Positions 46,853 to 59,099 of a DNA stretch of 64,000 nt are shown here, piece after piece. A program made the position numbers and the translations under genes. Under the pieces are notes generated by a model. That model was not told where the DNA came from. It did not search any database and saw nothing but the letters and a program-made list of their open reading frames with translations. This DNA comes from Phyllostachys edulis (taxonomy: Eukaryota > Streptophyta > Magnoliopsida > Poales > Poaceae). Numbering within the stretch: position 1 is the first letter of the stretch; each line of letters begins with the position of its first letter. Location of the stretch: NCBI GenBank assembly GCA_036346405.1, contig CM070562.1, positions 108,266,999-108,330,998 of the forward strand. Reading direction: 5' to 3'.

Positions 46853-47583
46853 CGGTGTTTTAGAACCGAACTTACGTAAAGATTGTTTGATTCGGGGTCT
46901 CCTAGAATAGAATCATGCGAGAGATTGACACGGAATTTTTATACTGAGTTCGGCCTTCTCCGGAGAGAATAACAACCCTACTCCTGTGTGTGTATGGTAT
47001 TGAGTGTATACTGAACAATCAGGGGAAAAACTAAGACTATTACAGATAGTGCTTGTATTCCTGATGGCTCGATCCTCTCTCCTTTCTCTAGTTGCCGCCT
47101 TTTATAGTACGTGAAGGAGCGGCGAGCTACTCCAGTAAAGCGGCGCCTCATCGCCTCTATGCTGCTCATGTTGGTAGTAATTACCGGTGTATTAATTCCT
47201 CCACGTCGCTCAATGACTATATACCGAGATAATGGGTATTACGTGCCATTATTCTCGTAGAATAACAACAGATGATGATCGTTTGAATCCCTTAATCAAT
47301 AAGACCCACTTGTCTGCAGGTTCATTTGATTATAAGGTGGTCGTGGCTGACCTAGTCGTAGAGGAATCTACGACTATGAGGTAGTCGTAGCAAGACTTAC
47401 GACTATGGGATAGTCGTAGCATAACTTACGACTATGGGGGTGGTCGTACAAGAACTTACGACCATCCATTTGGTTCTTCCTTCATAACATTAAGGGGTAC
47501 ACTCAGGGTTCACATGACGTCATATTTACCTATAATAAAAATTATAGATAAAAGGTAAAATAAGGATTATTATATCCTCGTCA
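46853..47583 (-). repeat. Gypsy 5' LTR
   Basis: Matches 37019-37758 and carries the same four hairpins at 47353-47464, with unit 1 intact here. Confidence 0.9.
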
Positions 47584-47588
47584 AGACC

Positions 47589-48259
47589 AAATCCCATCGT
47601 TCCGCCCTCGCCCTGCGTACATATGACTGCCATGATCTTGTTCTCTTGAGCTGCTCTAACTCACAATATATGCCTTGTGTTGGTCGGGGGGGGGGGGCAA
47701 GGCAACTCGTTCTCAAATCATACACGACATGGTCTAAATCGAATGAGTGAAACAACTACCGCATCACAACGCTCTATATATGCTGCTTTGTTCTTGTTAG
47801 GGGCACGGTCGCCGATTGAAAATAATGCAAATCAATCCCCTCGGGATCCTCAAGAATAGTCACCTGACCGTCGTAAATTTTGAAGTTTGTGGCATCCGAC
47901 ATATTTGACGTACTACACCGTAAACAAGATTTTCACGATTAACCATATATTTAAAACTAAACTACCCACCAAAAAAGATTATGTACAACATACTACACTA
48001 CGTAACCGTACATTTAAAACTATATAATCTATTCGGTTAAAAAAATTACCTAACAGGTGGGCGACCGGATGGATAGCGCCTCGCTAGCTTCTCTTCTCCC
48101 CTCTACTCTCCGCTTCTCTCCTTTTCCTCTCATCTTTCTCTTTTTTCTGAATAAAAATGAGGTTTCAACGAATTTTATGGTTTCAATGGTCTTTTATAGG
48201 GAAAATTGTGTCGTCATTTAGAATCATAACAGTGACTTGCAGGATCCTTATCGCTATTT
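47589..48259. other. MULE sequence right of the gypsy insertion
   Basis: Continuation of the MULE 5' part (transposase N-terminus and upstream region), with a G run at about 47,687-47,697. No further domain was recognised. Confidence 0.45.
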
Positions 48260-48524
48260 AAAATGTCGGTTTTCTAAATTTTAATATTAAAAAAATTAAG
48301 GTTCTATGTCGCCAATTCAACTGGTGACAAGGAGCTCTCTGTATTGTTGAGTCTCTTGTCGCTAGTGACTAGGCAAGCCTGTCGCCATTCCAATTGGTGA
48401 CAGACACCTAGTTTTGTGGGGAAAAAATTCAAGTATTTATTTTTGTAATTATCTTTTAAATTAATATTATTTAAAAAATTAAACCGAACCTCTGTGTTTC
48501 GGTTCTAAAGCTCATATCGATCCG

Positions 48525-49260
48525 TAGGGATGGAAACGGATCGAATACAAATCAAATAGTCTCGAATACGAATCCATATTTTTTAAAAACAAACACGAAT
48601 ACGAATTCGAACATTCTCGAATACGAATCGAATGTCATAACGAATACGAATTCGAATCGAATCGAATATGTACTCAAATCGGTCGAATGCGAATATCCCA
48701 CAACTTTTGTGACAAATCTCGGTAGAACAAATTTATGTAACATGACTACACGTCTACTGTCTACACGAGTCTTAGCAACACCAAATCTCGGTAGAATAAA
48801 TTTATGTAACATAACTACACGCCTACTGTCTACATGAGTCGTAGCCAGTAGCCACACCCAACAGCCACATATTCGACACCGAATCAAGACCCCGTCGAAA
48901 CAGAAACGTTCTAGGGAAAAAAACAGATAGTATTCGTATTTGTATTTGTATCGAAAAAAGGGTTAGTATTCGTATTCGTATCCCCCCAAAAAAACAGATA
49001 GTGTTCGTATTTGTATCCGGGGAAAAACATATAGTATTCGTATCCAGAAAAAAGGATAGTATTCGTTTTTCCGGATACTATCCGGGGTTTTTTTTCCGGA
49101 TACGAATAACACCAAATACGGATAATGATACTAATGCTATCCATTTTTTCCGGATAATATTTGTTTTCCATTCAAATGCGGATTTTACTTACCACAGTTA
49201 CATTTTCTCGGATACGAATATTAGATAAAACGGATTATCCTCTACTATTTTCCATCCCTA
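48525..49260. mobile_element. hAT-type MITE, 736 bp, rich in GAATAC repeats
   Basis: Ends TAGGGATGGAAA and TTTTCCATCCCTA are inverted. Flanking 8-bp sites tcgatccg (48517-48524) and ctgatctg (49261-49268) differ only by C/T changes. The interior is filled with GAATAC/GTATTC and TTCGTA-type short repeats in opposite orientations on the two halves. Confidence 0.75.
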
Positions 49261-49268
49261 CTGATCTG

Positions 49269-50426
49269 GCGGGAACAGTCGATTTAAGATGCATTTTACT
49301 CCGGGGCGCTATTCACTCTAATGGTTATATACTTTCGCTAACTGCCCCCCTGGTGTGGAAGATCACGTTAGTGGCTACACATCACTTGCCCCTTTCTATT
49401 TTTTGGGATTATTTGGATTGGGAAGACCTTATGATTTAGCTCAAACTTGAATTAAATTCCAAAAAAAATCGCCCAATCACCTCATTAGAAAATGAAACAA
49501 TAAACAAAGTTGCAGGTAGAGATCAAATGTCCTGAAGGGCTAAAACGATGATGGGATGCGTTGGAGAGTCAAGAAAAGAAGACAAGGGAGCAGACTTACC
49601 AACAAGTTGCGCATCAAAGGCGGCATCATGAGGAACCAAAGCAAAGCAAGCAATCAGAAGCGAGATCGATGTCCAAATGACTCCAATTATAACCCTCACC
49701 TAGGAGAATGGTTAGCCTTTACTAACCCATTCCCCATCTGCTCTACCTTTCTTGATTTTTCTCTTCCAAGCGTCGACTTTGGCAGCGCATGATTCTGGAA
49801 GTGAGAGTTGATTTGAGCGAGTGGTATATATAACCTAGTAATGCGCCGATTTAGGGAAAGAAAAGGACGACATGACACGAGTGACTTTGGATTTCGATTG
49901 CCCCCTTGCTTTTGGTTGCCCCAGTAGCACCAATCATGTTTAGCCGGATGATAAGTTGATAGGAGTACGATTTCTGGCCTGATTGTTGTGTCCTGATTGT
50001 TGTGTTCATCTTCGTGTGAATTCAGTACATAGTCTCGTCAGTGGCATGTCCTCTGTGAAACTCGGAGGCTGTGAAACCCGAAAACAAAGGGAGGGGCCGC
50101 ATCGAGATTCGTGTAGGCCGGCGGGGTCTCCTCGAGATGCTCGCATAAAAAACTGCAGCTGCAGCAATCTGTTACTCCTGGTACTGGAGTACTGAAGGAA
50201 ATGCCGCGTGCTTTTGCTCTGCTCCTCTGCTCGAGTAGTCCTGAGCTCGGCGGCAAGCTAGCTAAGGGAATGCTGATTAGCAGATTAATTATTACTCTAT
50301 CATATCCTCCACCCTGCAATTTGTTTAATCTAATAATGAGTAATGAGTACACTACTCACCTTATGACAAGAATTCTTGTAGTACTACTAGTGGTAGTAGT
50401 ATTGTAAGTACAACCACACTACTCAT
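49269..50426. other. Intergenic, no gene recognised
   Basis: Mixed composition with short open frames on both strands only. Nothing in it matched a known family or transposon end. Confidence 0.4.
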
Positions 50427-50429
50427 TTA

Positions 50430-51231
50430 GGGCATCTACAACAGTCCACGTCAACTGTTACTAAGGGGTTGCCACATCAGTATTTAGGTGACGTGAAGGA
50501 GAGAAGGTGAAGTTTTTCTAGATGAAGAAACTAGTAAATTGTTAATATCAAGACACAAGAAACAACCAAATACTCTATTGGAGTCTTACTTGTTACATAA
50601 AAAAGCGTTTTGTGGGTCCTACTGTTTTAAAGCAAAATATCTATTGGATCATTTGTGCAGCCTGACTTCATTATTGATATAATAAATGAGCTAAAACATG
50701 TAGGCCACAAAGTTGTACTTCATTATTGATCATCAAATATCATACACACTTATAGCAATTAAAGTCTTAGACACAAGTTCAAGAAATAACTCATTAGAAG
50801 ACTTGTTTCTTTTTATTATACTAAGTACTCTCCCTACTCTTAGTAACAAGCGAAGAAACAAACTATTGTAGATGTTAATCTACAATAGTTTGTTTCTTAG
50901 CTTGTTACTAAGAGGAGAGAGAGTACTCAATCTAATAACAAGAAACAACCATTCCAATAGATTGTTTCTTAAGCTTGTATCTAAGACTTAATTGCTACAA
51001 GCATGTTGGTAGGCAGTGGGACCCACAAAATGAATGTTTAAGTAACAACTAAAGGCTCCAATAGAGTATTTTGTTGTTACTAGTTATTACTTTACGTCTT
51101 GGTATTAATAATCTCATAGTTTCTTCATATAAAACAGCTTCACTCTCTCTCCTCCTCTCTCTTTCACATCATCAAAATCTTGATGTGGCGTCTTTCTTAA
51201 GAATAAATGAGGTGTATTGTTGTAGATGCTC
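50430..51231. mobile_element. Fold-back PIF/Harbinger-type element, 802 bp
   Basis: Ends GGGCATCTACAAC and, reversed, GAGCATCTACAAC are framed by TTA on both sides (50427-50429 and 51232-51234), the Harbinger target. The two halves are inverted relative to each other for most of their length and close on a near-perfect hairpin at 50824-50927. No transposase. Confidence 0.85.
50824..50927. repeat. 50-bp stem, 4-nt loop hairpin
   Basis: Arms 50824-50873 and 50878-50927 pair at 47 of 50 positions around a GTTA loop. It is the centre of the fold-back element. Transcription through it would give a dicer-type substrate. Confidence 0.93.
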
Positions 51232-51234
51232 TTA

Positions 51235-52585
51235 GTACTTACTCCCAACCAGCCATGCTGAATTGCTGATGAGCTGATCTCCTCGAGCCACGGATGTGTT
51301 CGTATAATAATACTCCTACTAGTAGTAGGCAGTGGTCCAGCCCCTGTACGACGACGCATGCAATAATAATCAGCAGGGCATTGGTTTCCGTACAGTGAGT
51401 GCACTACGTCACTGAACCCATCGTCCATGTGTTTGCATCGTTGATAGGCGACGGGTTAAATTGAAAGCCCCTGCATCAAGAGTTGGTATTTAATCTCTGT
51501 CAAAAACGTTTTTAGCTGACTAGCTAGGGAGGGTTGTAAGCTGGTCCAAGAACACAGTCACAGTTGCAGTTGCAGTTGCAGTTGCAGTTGCTGGAGACGT
51601 ACGTGAAATCAGTCAGAGATGTAAACACTTGCTTTGGTGTGCCATGTGAATCCGCTGGCTTTCTGTTTCCGGTGTGGTCCGCGTGCGTGCCTCGTCATAT
51701 GGTTAAATTTTACTGCTCTCCCTTTTGACTGCAAGGTACTACTGCTCAACAACCTACTACGCAGTCCTGCATTACTTGGTGCGGTGTGTTTGTGTTCGTT
51801 TCTTGAATGAAAATCGGGTTTCACTCGGCAGAAACAAAAAATCTACAGTTCTTGCATGGGGTAGTACTGCTAATTAAATGCAATATCATTTGCCGGGTCT
51901 TTTTATACAGTACCGTAAAATAGTACTATGTTCAGAGCAATAGAAGGCAGGGGAGGGGACACATGATACTTCTCTTGTAATGCTGGTTCTGTTTTGATCG
52001 GAAACAAGATGAAATGAGATACTAGATCACATGCCTGCAACAACAACCATGTACCCATCGGCCCCCAATCAAACGGCCGTAAAGTTGTAGACACAATACA
52101 TGGCGTTTCAAGTTTCAACCGATCGAAAGGGATGCAGGTAAAGGTAGCGCACCAGATCTGCGTTTCTTCAGCCGGCCTGCAGCCAAACACATGCACGCAC
52201 GAGCATGGCGGTGTTCATAGACGACCAGCGCAGCGTGCAACAACCACCATGTACCCGTAGGCCGGCCGTCGTCAATGGCCGCGCGTGATGGTGACCGGCT
52301 GGAGCACGCAGAAGCAGAAGCGACATAAGCGAGGGAAAAGACGAGACCTAGCTAGCCACTGCAGGCTGCAGCCCATCGTCTCTACCCGGTCCAGTCCGGC
52401 CAAGTTTTCTCCTAGGGCCGTACCGGCCGGCCGGGGGCCAGCTCCCCGCACCCCAAGGCCCTCACTGTTACCGAGCACCAGCCAGCTGCATGCCGCAGAC
52501 TGCGGCCTCAGTGCCAGCCTCTGAGCCTGAGTCGGGGGCGCACGCTGCGTGCTTGGACTCAACAGTGCTCGTGCCCAGCTCATAG
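51235..52585. other. Intergenic, no gene recognised
   Basis: Holds a (CAGTTG)5 run at 51561-51590. The GC-rich part from about 52,140 has open frames on both strands but no recognisable protein. Confidence 0.4.
51561..51590. repeat. (CAGTTG)5 microsatellite
   Basis: Five perfect hexamers in a row. Confidence 0.97.
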
Positions 52586-54674
52586 CAGCAGCTACTACTA
52601 CATACAGTGCAGTGCAGTGCAGGCCAGGCACTGTGCTGACTAGTCCCAACCCAGGGCAACCATTCAGCGAGTGTTTAGCGTGATTCGTAACAGCAAAAGT
52701 TACCATCACAAACACAAAATTATAAAAATGTAATAACGGAAGGCTAAAGGTTAGACATATGTCACTTGTAATCTGCAACGCTCTCGGACCGTAGCAGGAG
52801 AGTACCAGCTATAAGTTTTCTGCCGTGGTCCTAGAGCGTGGCATCTCTACCGCCGCGGCGCCACGTATACCTCCGGCGCTTGGTGGCTCCTACTGCGGTG
52901 CCTCTGTTCTGCCACAGTCTAGAAGCACTATATGTGACATACGGCACATGCCTAACCTTCCGCGGTGCCGATCAAAACGCGGTCAAATCAGCCAAAGAAT
53001 CCCATTCAGCGGTGTACGTAGCTAGACAGGTAGCTAGCTTGGCTGGCTATAGCACCGCCCTCAAATGGGCAAGGAGATGCAGAGATGAGGTGAGCTTTTA
53101 ATCCTATGCTACAGTGCTTTCTTGCCGCTGCTGGCTCCATGTATAGTATACACGCACTCGCAACTCATAGAATGCAGAGATAATGTATCGATCGAGCCGT
53201 CACACTCACACCGCCATATATATAGCCTACTCCGTCGATCTCCCCTCTTTGGTAGTCTTTACAGATAGCAATATCTACTACCGTACTTGATAGCCAGTCA
53301 AGTCTTCTTCTCGAAACATTCACACACCGTTCTTTGACAGAGGCGCCATTCGATCAGGAAGCTAGCTGCTTGGGAGTGGTAATGCAAGGAGCGGAGAGTA
53401 ATAATAGAGGTATGTTAATGGCAGCAGCTACTACATGTATTGCAGTGCAGTGCAGGCCAGGCACTGTGCTGACTAGTCCCAACCCAGGCCGGCCATTCAG
53501 CGAGTTATTAGGATTTGGCGAAGTTTTTGATACGTAACCGCAAAAGCAGCATCACTGGCATAAAATTGCAAAAATATCTTCGCGAAAGGCTAGACAAACA
53601 CCACGTGTAACTTACAACGCACTCGAACCACGACATGACAGTAGTAGTACGACAAGACGAAAAGCCATGTACCACGCTTGGGGGAGCGCATGAGTAGCTG
53701 GTCCAAGCACAAATAGCCTCGCAAACATGCATGTTTGTGTGTTCTGCCAACTGGGAGTGCTATAAGTTTTCCCCTGCAGTCCTAGAGCGCGACATCTCGA
53801 TTGTCGGTGTCGGTGGCTCCTGCCGTGGTGACTCTGTCCTACCGCAGTCTAGGAGCACTGTAGCTAACATGCAGCACATGACTAATCTTTCACGGTGTCA
53901 TTTTTACATATTCTTATAAAAGAAAGCTAATTTTGTACGTAGCTAGCTTGGCTAGCTATAGCACGGCCCTCAAATGGGCAAGGACATTTTTACAAATTCG
54001 TATAAACGAAAGCTAATTTTGTACGTAGCTAGCTTGGCTAGCTATAGCACCGTCCTCAAATGGGCAAGGAGATACAGGGATGAGGTGAGCTTTTAATCAT
54101 AGGCCCCAGTGTTTTTATGCCACTCCTTGCTCCATGTATAGTACTCGAGCGGGCGGGCGAGGAGACGGGACGACGGGAGAGACTGCTAGGTGGCAGGTGG
54201 CTAGGGCTCGGTCAGACGCGCCTCGATCGAACGGCACGATGTGAGGCGCGCGAGCGACGGCTGCTTCCCACCAAGCGCATGAGCTCGATCGGACAGCCTA
54301 GAGACGATCTTGGCGCGATCCGACGGTGGCTCCTTTCTTGATGACGTCAAAGGACTAGGAGGCCGGCAATTCCACGGGTTTTGATAAAAGAACAGATACA
54401 CGCACCGGCAACTCGTAGCATGCAGAGATAATGTATCGATCGAGCCGTCACACTCACAACGCCATATAGCCTACTCCGTCGATCTCCCCTCTTTGGTGGT
54501 CTTTACAGACAGCACTACCTACTACTCTACTTGATAGCCAGTCAGGTCTTCTTCTCCAAACAATCACATACCGTTCTTTGAAAAGGGGGTCATTCGATCA
54601 GGAAGCCAGCTGCTTGGGAGTCGGGAGTGGTAATGCAAGGAGCGGAGAGTAATAATAGAGGTATGTTAATGGCA
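52586..54674. repeat. Intergenic tandem duplication, about 835-bp unit
   Basis: Copy 1 (52586-53420) and copy 2 (53421-54674) share, in order: GTGCAGGCCAGGCACTGTGC, CTATAAGTTTTC, CCTCAAATGGGCAAGGAGAT, GCAGAGATAATGTATCGATC, and GTCTTCTTCTC to ATAGAGGTATGTTAATGGCA. Copy 2 is longer through an internal 86-bp duplication and an insert of about 250 bp (54143-54393). No gene was recognised in either copy. Confidence 0.9.
53899..54070. repeat. 86-bp tandem pair within the second copy
   Basis: Units 53899-53984 and 53985-54070 each begin CATTTTTACA and end CTCAAATGGGCAAGGA. Confidence 0.92.
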
Positions 54675-54949
54675 TAAATATGTCCCACACATGTGGATGT
54701 TTTTTTAGATGCGTATATATGCACGGTTGTTATTAGTAGTACGCGATATGGCATCTGTTCGTGTTCATATATGATTAGGGGTTTATTATCGGTTCTTTTA
54801 GTTTTACTGCGAGAATGCTCTTTTGTGGAGCATCTGCTTTGCTTTTCCTTTAATCATCATCAGAAGCACATGGTGATCTTTAAAATCCTTTACACACGTA
54901 ATCTTGCAAAAAGGAGAAAAACGAGGAAAGAGGGAGTTACATGTACTTA

Positions 54950-55160
54950 GGGCTATTTGGTTTATGGCACCAGTGAACCCAGCAAAATTTCACATAGCCA
55001 AAACTTGGGCAATACCAGAATTTAGCAAATGTTTGTTGTTTGGATTGCTTTAAGCTAAATTTTAGCGTTATAAAAATTTTGGTGAGCGATTTCCTCACTC
55101 TTGAATTGTTCAAGTGACATTGCATTTGACGTTTGGTTCACTAACAAACTAAACAGTCCC
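54950..55160. mobile_element. Tourist-like MITE, 211 bp
   Basis: Ends GGGCTATTTGGTTT and, reversed, GGGACTGTTTAGTTT, with TTA (54947-54949) and TTG (55161-55163) beside them. Fits PIF/Harbinger-type MITEs with one decayed target base. Confidence 0.75.
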
Positions 55161-55163
55161 TTG

Positions 55164-55752
55164 TACTACAGTGATGGGCCCAATAGTGTCCCCCAGCTTT
55201 TGGTCATCCGAAGTGAAATGACCGACCCGCCCCTGTACCATCACGATACGCGCGGCCGGGAGCGGTTTTAATGCAGAGCATACCAGTAGCACGTCGCATT
55301 CGTATCCAATCCAATCCAACGCTACTCATCGTCCAAAAACCCAACTGGTTTCTCTCGGTAGCACGGATCGTTTTCCGTTTGTTGGGTCTCGATCAGCGCT
55401 GTCTCCTGCACATAAATCTCGGCTGGATCGATCGACACTGCATATATATTACACGCACGGCGACAGCGCTGGAGTTCCTGAGCCCTGTGGTAGTAATAAC
55501 TCTCTTTCAGCCTCTAGCTAGCTAAGCACCTGAACGAGTAAGCACCGGTGGGCTTTTGCGACGACGGTTGCATGCTGCAGTTCACGTGAGCCGGCTTGTC
55601 CACTTCACTTCACGTGAGTGATCAGAACTATGTCTTACTTAAGTTTGTATCGTCATCGTGAAAATGTTGGCTTCGCCACCGGCGGCAGGAAGGGGACATC
55701 GTTTATGTGTGTACGTATATACTACATCTTGTGTGCGCATGCTGTGCCGTAG
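55164..55752. other. Intergenic, no gene recognised
   Basis: Mixed composition. No exon, TE end or RNA gene was supported. Confidence 0.35.
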
Positions 55753-57521
55753 TGTGACGACCCTAACAAGTTAATTAAGCTAAGCTTATACAGTAAAATA
55801 AACTCATCCACATAGTAAGTATCAACGAATTGAACACATGACTGGATATGAGACCCCAAAAATTCAAACGAACCTAAACAATGCTAATTGGTAATTAAGC
55901 AGTAAATAAAAAAATTCATCTAAACAAAAACAAAACATAAACTCGATATCGAACACATCGCCAAACAATTTCATATAAAATTATGTTATCAAAAGCTTGC
56001 AAAAGAATTTACAATAAGAATTATTACCACAACGTTACCACATCAAGATAACTTAAAGTCATTTACAAGAACCCATACCAACACTATGTCCTGAGAACCA
56101 GAACAGCCCCCGAGTCATCAACCAACTCACCGCAGAACATGAATCAATCAAACAACCCGTAAAAACGGAATCACGAAAACACACAAGTAACGAAGCTACA
56201 AAAATTAACAAAGTATGAGAAAAGAAAAAAGAGGTATCTGGACTAGGGATTCAAGCTAAGGCCGAAGACATTACCATGACCAGGGACTAAAAGCCCACCA
56301 AACCATGATAATGATGAAAATGAGATGAAGATAAGAAATGAGAAGGAGATGAAGAAAGATAATTACTTGGCTGGTAAAGGGGGCCCGAGCAGGGAAACGT
56401 GACGATGATAATGATGAGGTAAGAGGTGAGACCCCTTTACATATGGTTAAAATATAAGGACCAATAAAACTCTTACTCGGTCAGATGCCGTATTTTAAGT
56501 GCCAACCATTTTTCCGTTTCGGCGGGCAGAAAATGCTACCTTATTACGCGATTATCCTCTTCACAGCGGGTAAATAATATTGTATGGGTTGAGTTAGGGA
56601 AGAGCCCATGACCGGTAGAAAAAGTCCGGAAGTAGGGGATCCAGGGCATTATAGTAACGCAAGGTGGAGTGTTGGGTTAGCGCCCCAACCAACATTACTA
56701 GAACTCGGTGCATGACTAGGTCAACACCGTGACAAGGTCAACACCGACAAAAGTAATGGGTGGAGACTTAATCACGTAAATTAGAAAATGTTGTGTATTC
56801 TGAACGCGAACTCATATCAAAGGAAATGCAGAGGACCTGACTCATTTAGGGTTCAAAATAGCTATGGGTAAAGTGGTACAAGCCTGCGCAGTGCTAAACA
56901 AAATCATGAATTTATGTCTGTCTCCTGGACTGGAGTCTACAGGAACTGTCAGGGGTTTATCTTCTCTCCGAGTAACAAGTAGTCTTAAAATTGCAATCTA
57001 AATTTTGATGTCTATTTTTAGAACAAGAGAAGAGGTAGAAATTTGATAAGGACAAGAGGTAGAGTCATCAAGTGTATTTTTGTTATTAATGCATGTTGAG
57101 TATACTAGTACTCACTCTTACTATCTCTCCCCTTGCTTAGACCTAGTCCGGCCAGGAGTTATCCCGAGTGGGATGATGGATTCGCAGGTACCGAGGAGGC
57201 CACTAGTGACGAAGGCACTGGTTACGAGGAGCAAGGCAATGTGGATACTCTATTCGACTCGTGGGACGAGTAGACTGCCGGAGGGACCTAACAGGCAAGC
57301 GCGAGAAGTGTATTCCCTTTTGTAATTAAATAATTGTATGCAGAACATTAGTCTTGTGTGGCTACTGTTGTAATAAAGAGTAGTTTATATCTTATTGTTC
57401 TGCTGGACTAACTCTGGTAAAGATTTATTATTTATTAGAGCAATATTCTATTGAGCAAATAAATACTAATCCGTATGTCTAAGTGTGGTTAGCCCTAGGG
57501 TAATAACATGGGGGCGCTACA
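55753..57521 (+). mobile_element. Candidate solo LTR, 1,769 bp
   Basis: Begins TGTGACGACCCTAAC and ends GGGGGCGCTACA. Flanks cgtag (55748-55752) and tatag (57522-57526) differ only where CG became TA, as expected from decay of a methylated CpG. Near the 3' end an acceptor-like TTAG precedes a short acidic frame (SYPEWDDGFAGTEEATSDEG...FDSWDE, stop at about 57,270). Confidence 0.6.
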
Positions 57522-58239
57522 TATAGTGTGAATCAGCGTGGGCCATGGCTGTCTCAGCACGGGTTAGCGCTCATGTGATGGTGCATGTCCCCTCCGTACG
57601 CGGGTGAATGCATCCTGCGTGATGTGTTCCATTCCATGTGATATCGAGCGAGATTATACTATATTCATAATGTGACATGTGGCATAGTCAACCTAGAAAT
57701 TCCTGCGTGGGTTAACACAAAGTTAATAAAATCAAAGTTAGTGTCCCGTGTCATACTATTAATAGAGTCCTCCCGGATAGCTCGTATGTAGAGGTGGCAT
57801 GGCCCATTTAGGTCGGGCTCGGTTGGTCCGCCTAACTAAACAGGTTTTGTCGTGTCGGTGGATTCATTCGTCGATTCAGTCACGACACGTCGAGCTCATG
57901 GGTTATGCGTTCATGCTGGGCCAGGCACGATAAGTCCGACGGACCGGGGTTGGTCCATGTAGCCCTTCTCAGCCAAATTTTTTTTAAAAAAAATCCAAAA
58001 ATTTCAAAAATGTATAGAATTCAAAAATACAAAATAAAATTGTAAAAAATGAGTTTTGTACCCATAAAAAGAGACAACTACATTAAAAATATAACAGTGA
58101 GCTTTATTAATGTTTACAAAACTGTCTTGTTAATAATTTTGTCAAGTCAAACCTTAACATGAGAAAACATTGGCAAAGAAAAACGAGTACAACATATAGC
58201 TCTGTATATATCTGTGTTCTAAGTGTCTTTGACTAGGTA

Positions 58240-58400
58240 AAGATTTTCGAACACAGCCGCTAACTCTGAATTTTCTACAGAGTGTTGTTCTCGTGCATCA
58301 ACTTATTTCCAATATTTCACAATTAGAAGTATCTCCACCATCTCACGCGTGACACTTGTTCTTCTCTCCTCCAATATTCTTTAAGAACGACTGGAAGCAA
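58240..58400 (-). pseudogene. hAT transposase C-terminal dimerisation relic
   Basis: Minus-strand ERRTSVTREMVEILLIVKYW matches the hAT C-terminal pattern R-T-x(4)-EMVEAL-x(3)-DW, the dimerisation segment. Stops lie on both sides. Confidence 0.6.
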
Positions 58401-59099
58401 TCTCAGTGAAAAATGTGGAGGTATAAACAGTTAACACATCACATGCTAATATGGATAACATTGGATATGTTACCTTATGGTCATGCTATCATTGCAAAAT
58501 TTCAAAGTGCCCTTTCTGGTAATCCACGGTATCATTGTCCAGATAGGTGGATAGTTTCCTACTCCTTAGGGTGGGCGATTTATCTTGCTTCAGAACTTAA
58601 TGGTGTAGAATCAGAACCACTGGACCTGGAGGAAAAATCTACATCCCATATTTTGCCCCCACGCAGTTGTCTTCTTACTTGTGGTGGGTGGTACCGAAAG
58701 TCGTTGCAAGCGAACTCCCTAAAACTTATGTTTGTACTTTTGATAAACCTCGAAATTTTTAGTACAAATATATGCAAAATAGTTAGACTAGTCTAGGCCT
58801 ATAGCATCACAGAGAAAGTTAGAGAACATTAGCAAATCCTTGAATTTTAGCTTTGGGATCTACAATAAATGTAAGCGCATATAAGAATAGAATTTCTTTC
58901 TAATATTTCAAGTATTTAGTTTTCATAGCAACGATAGCCTCTCGTAACACTATTTCATTTGCATAAGCCTTCAAGTGACTAGCAATTTCAAGAATATTCT
59001 GCACAATTAAAGGAGATCTAGGATAATACACAACGGATACAACAATAGTGGAATCATTAACCTCCTCAGGACCTCCCTCGACCTTCCTCTCAGTTGGAC

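Larger units (their letters stand above)
37019..47583 (-). mobile_element. Ty3/gypsy retrotransposon, near full length (10,565 bp), inserted in the MULE
   Basis: LTRs 37019-37758 and 46853-47583 are closely alike. A perfect 5-bp target duplication AGACC (37014-37018 and 47584-47588) flanks it. On the minus strand TTGGCGCCGACAGTGGG (46834-46850) follows the 5' LTR as primer site, and AGTGGGGGCTAGA precedes the 3' LTR as polypurine tract. Gag, protease, RT (YVDD), RNase H and integrase relics follow in gypsy order. About 2.9 kb downstream of integrase holds an antisense reading frame and repeats, an organisation known from the Tat lineage. Frameshifts are many. Confidence 0.92.
31571..48490 (-). 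mobile_element. Mutator-like transposon (MULE), autonomous type but decayed, with nested insertions
   Basis: Inverted terminal regions at about 31571-31790 and 48260-48490 share TAATATTAATTTAAAAGATAATTA and TGTCGCCA-type palindromes. Between them the minus strand encodes a MULE transposase. A solo LTR (32566-35150) and a gypsy element (37019-47583) are inserted inside; without them the MULE is about 3.8 kb. The exact ends and a 9-bp target duplication could not be fixed, partly because a hAT element sits right beside the right end. Confidence 0.8.

Noticed and set aside
49001..49228. Open frames in the GAATAC-repeat region
   Set aside because: Simple-sequence translation (repeating YSY/FVF patterns) inside a hAT MITE.
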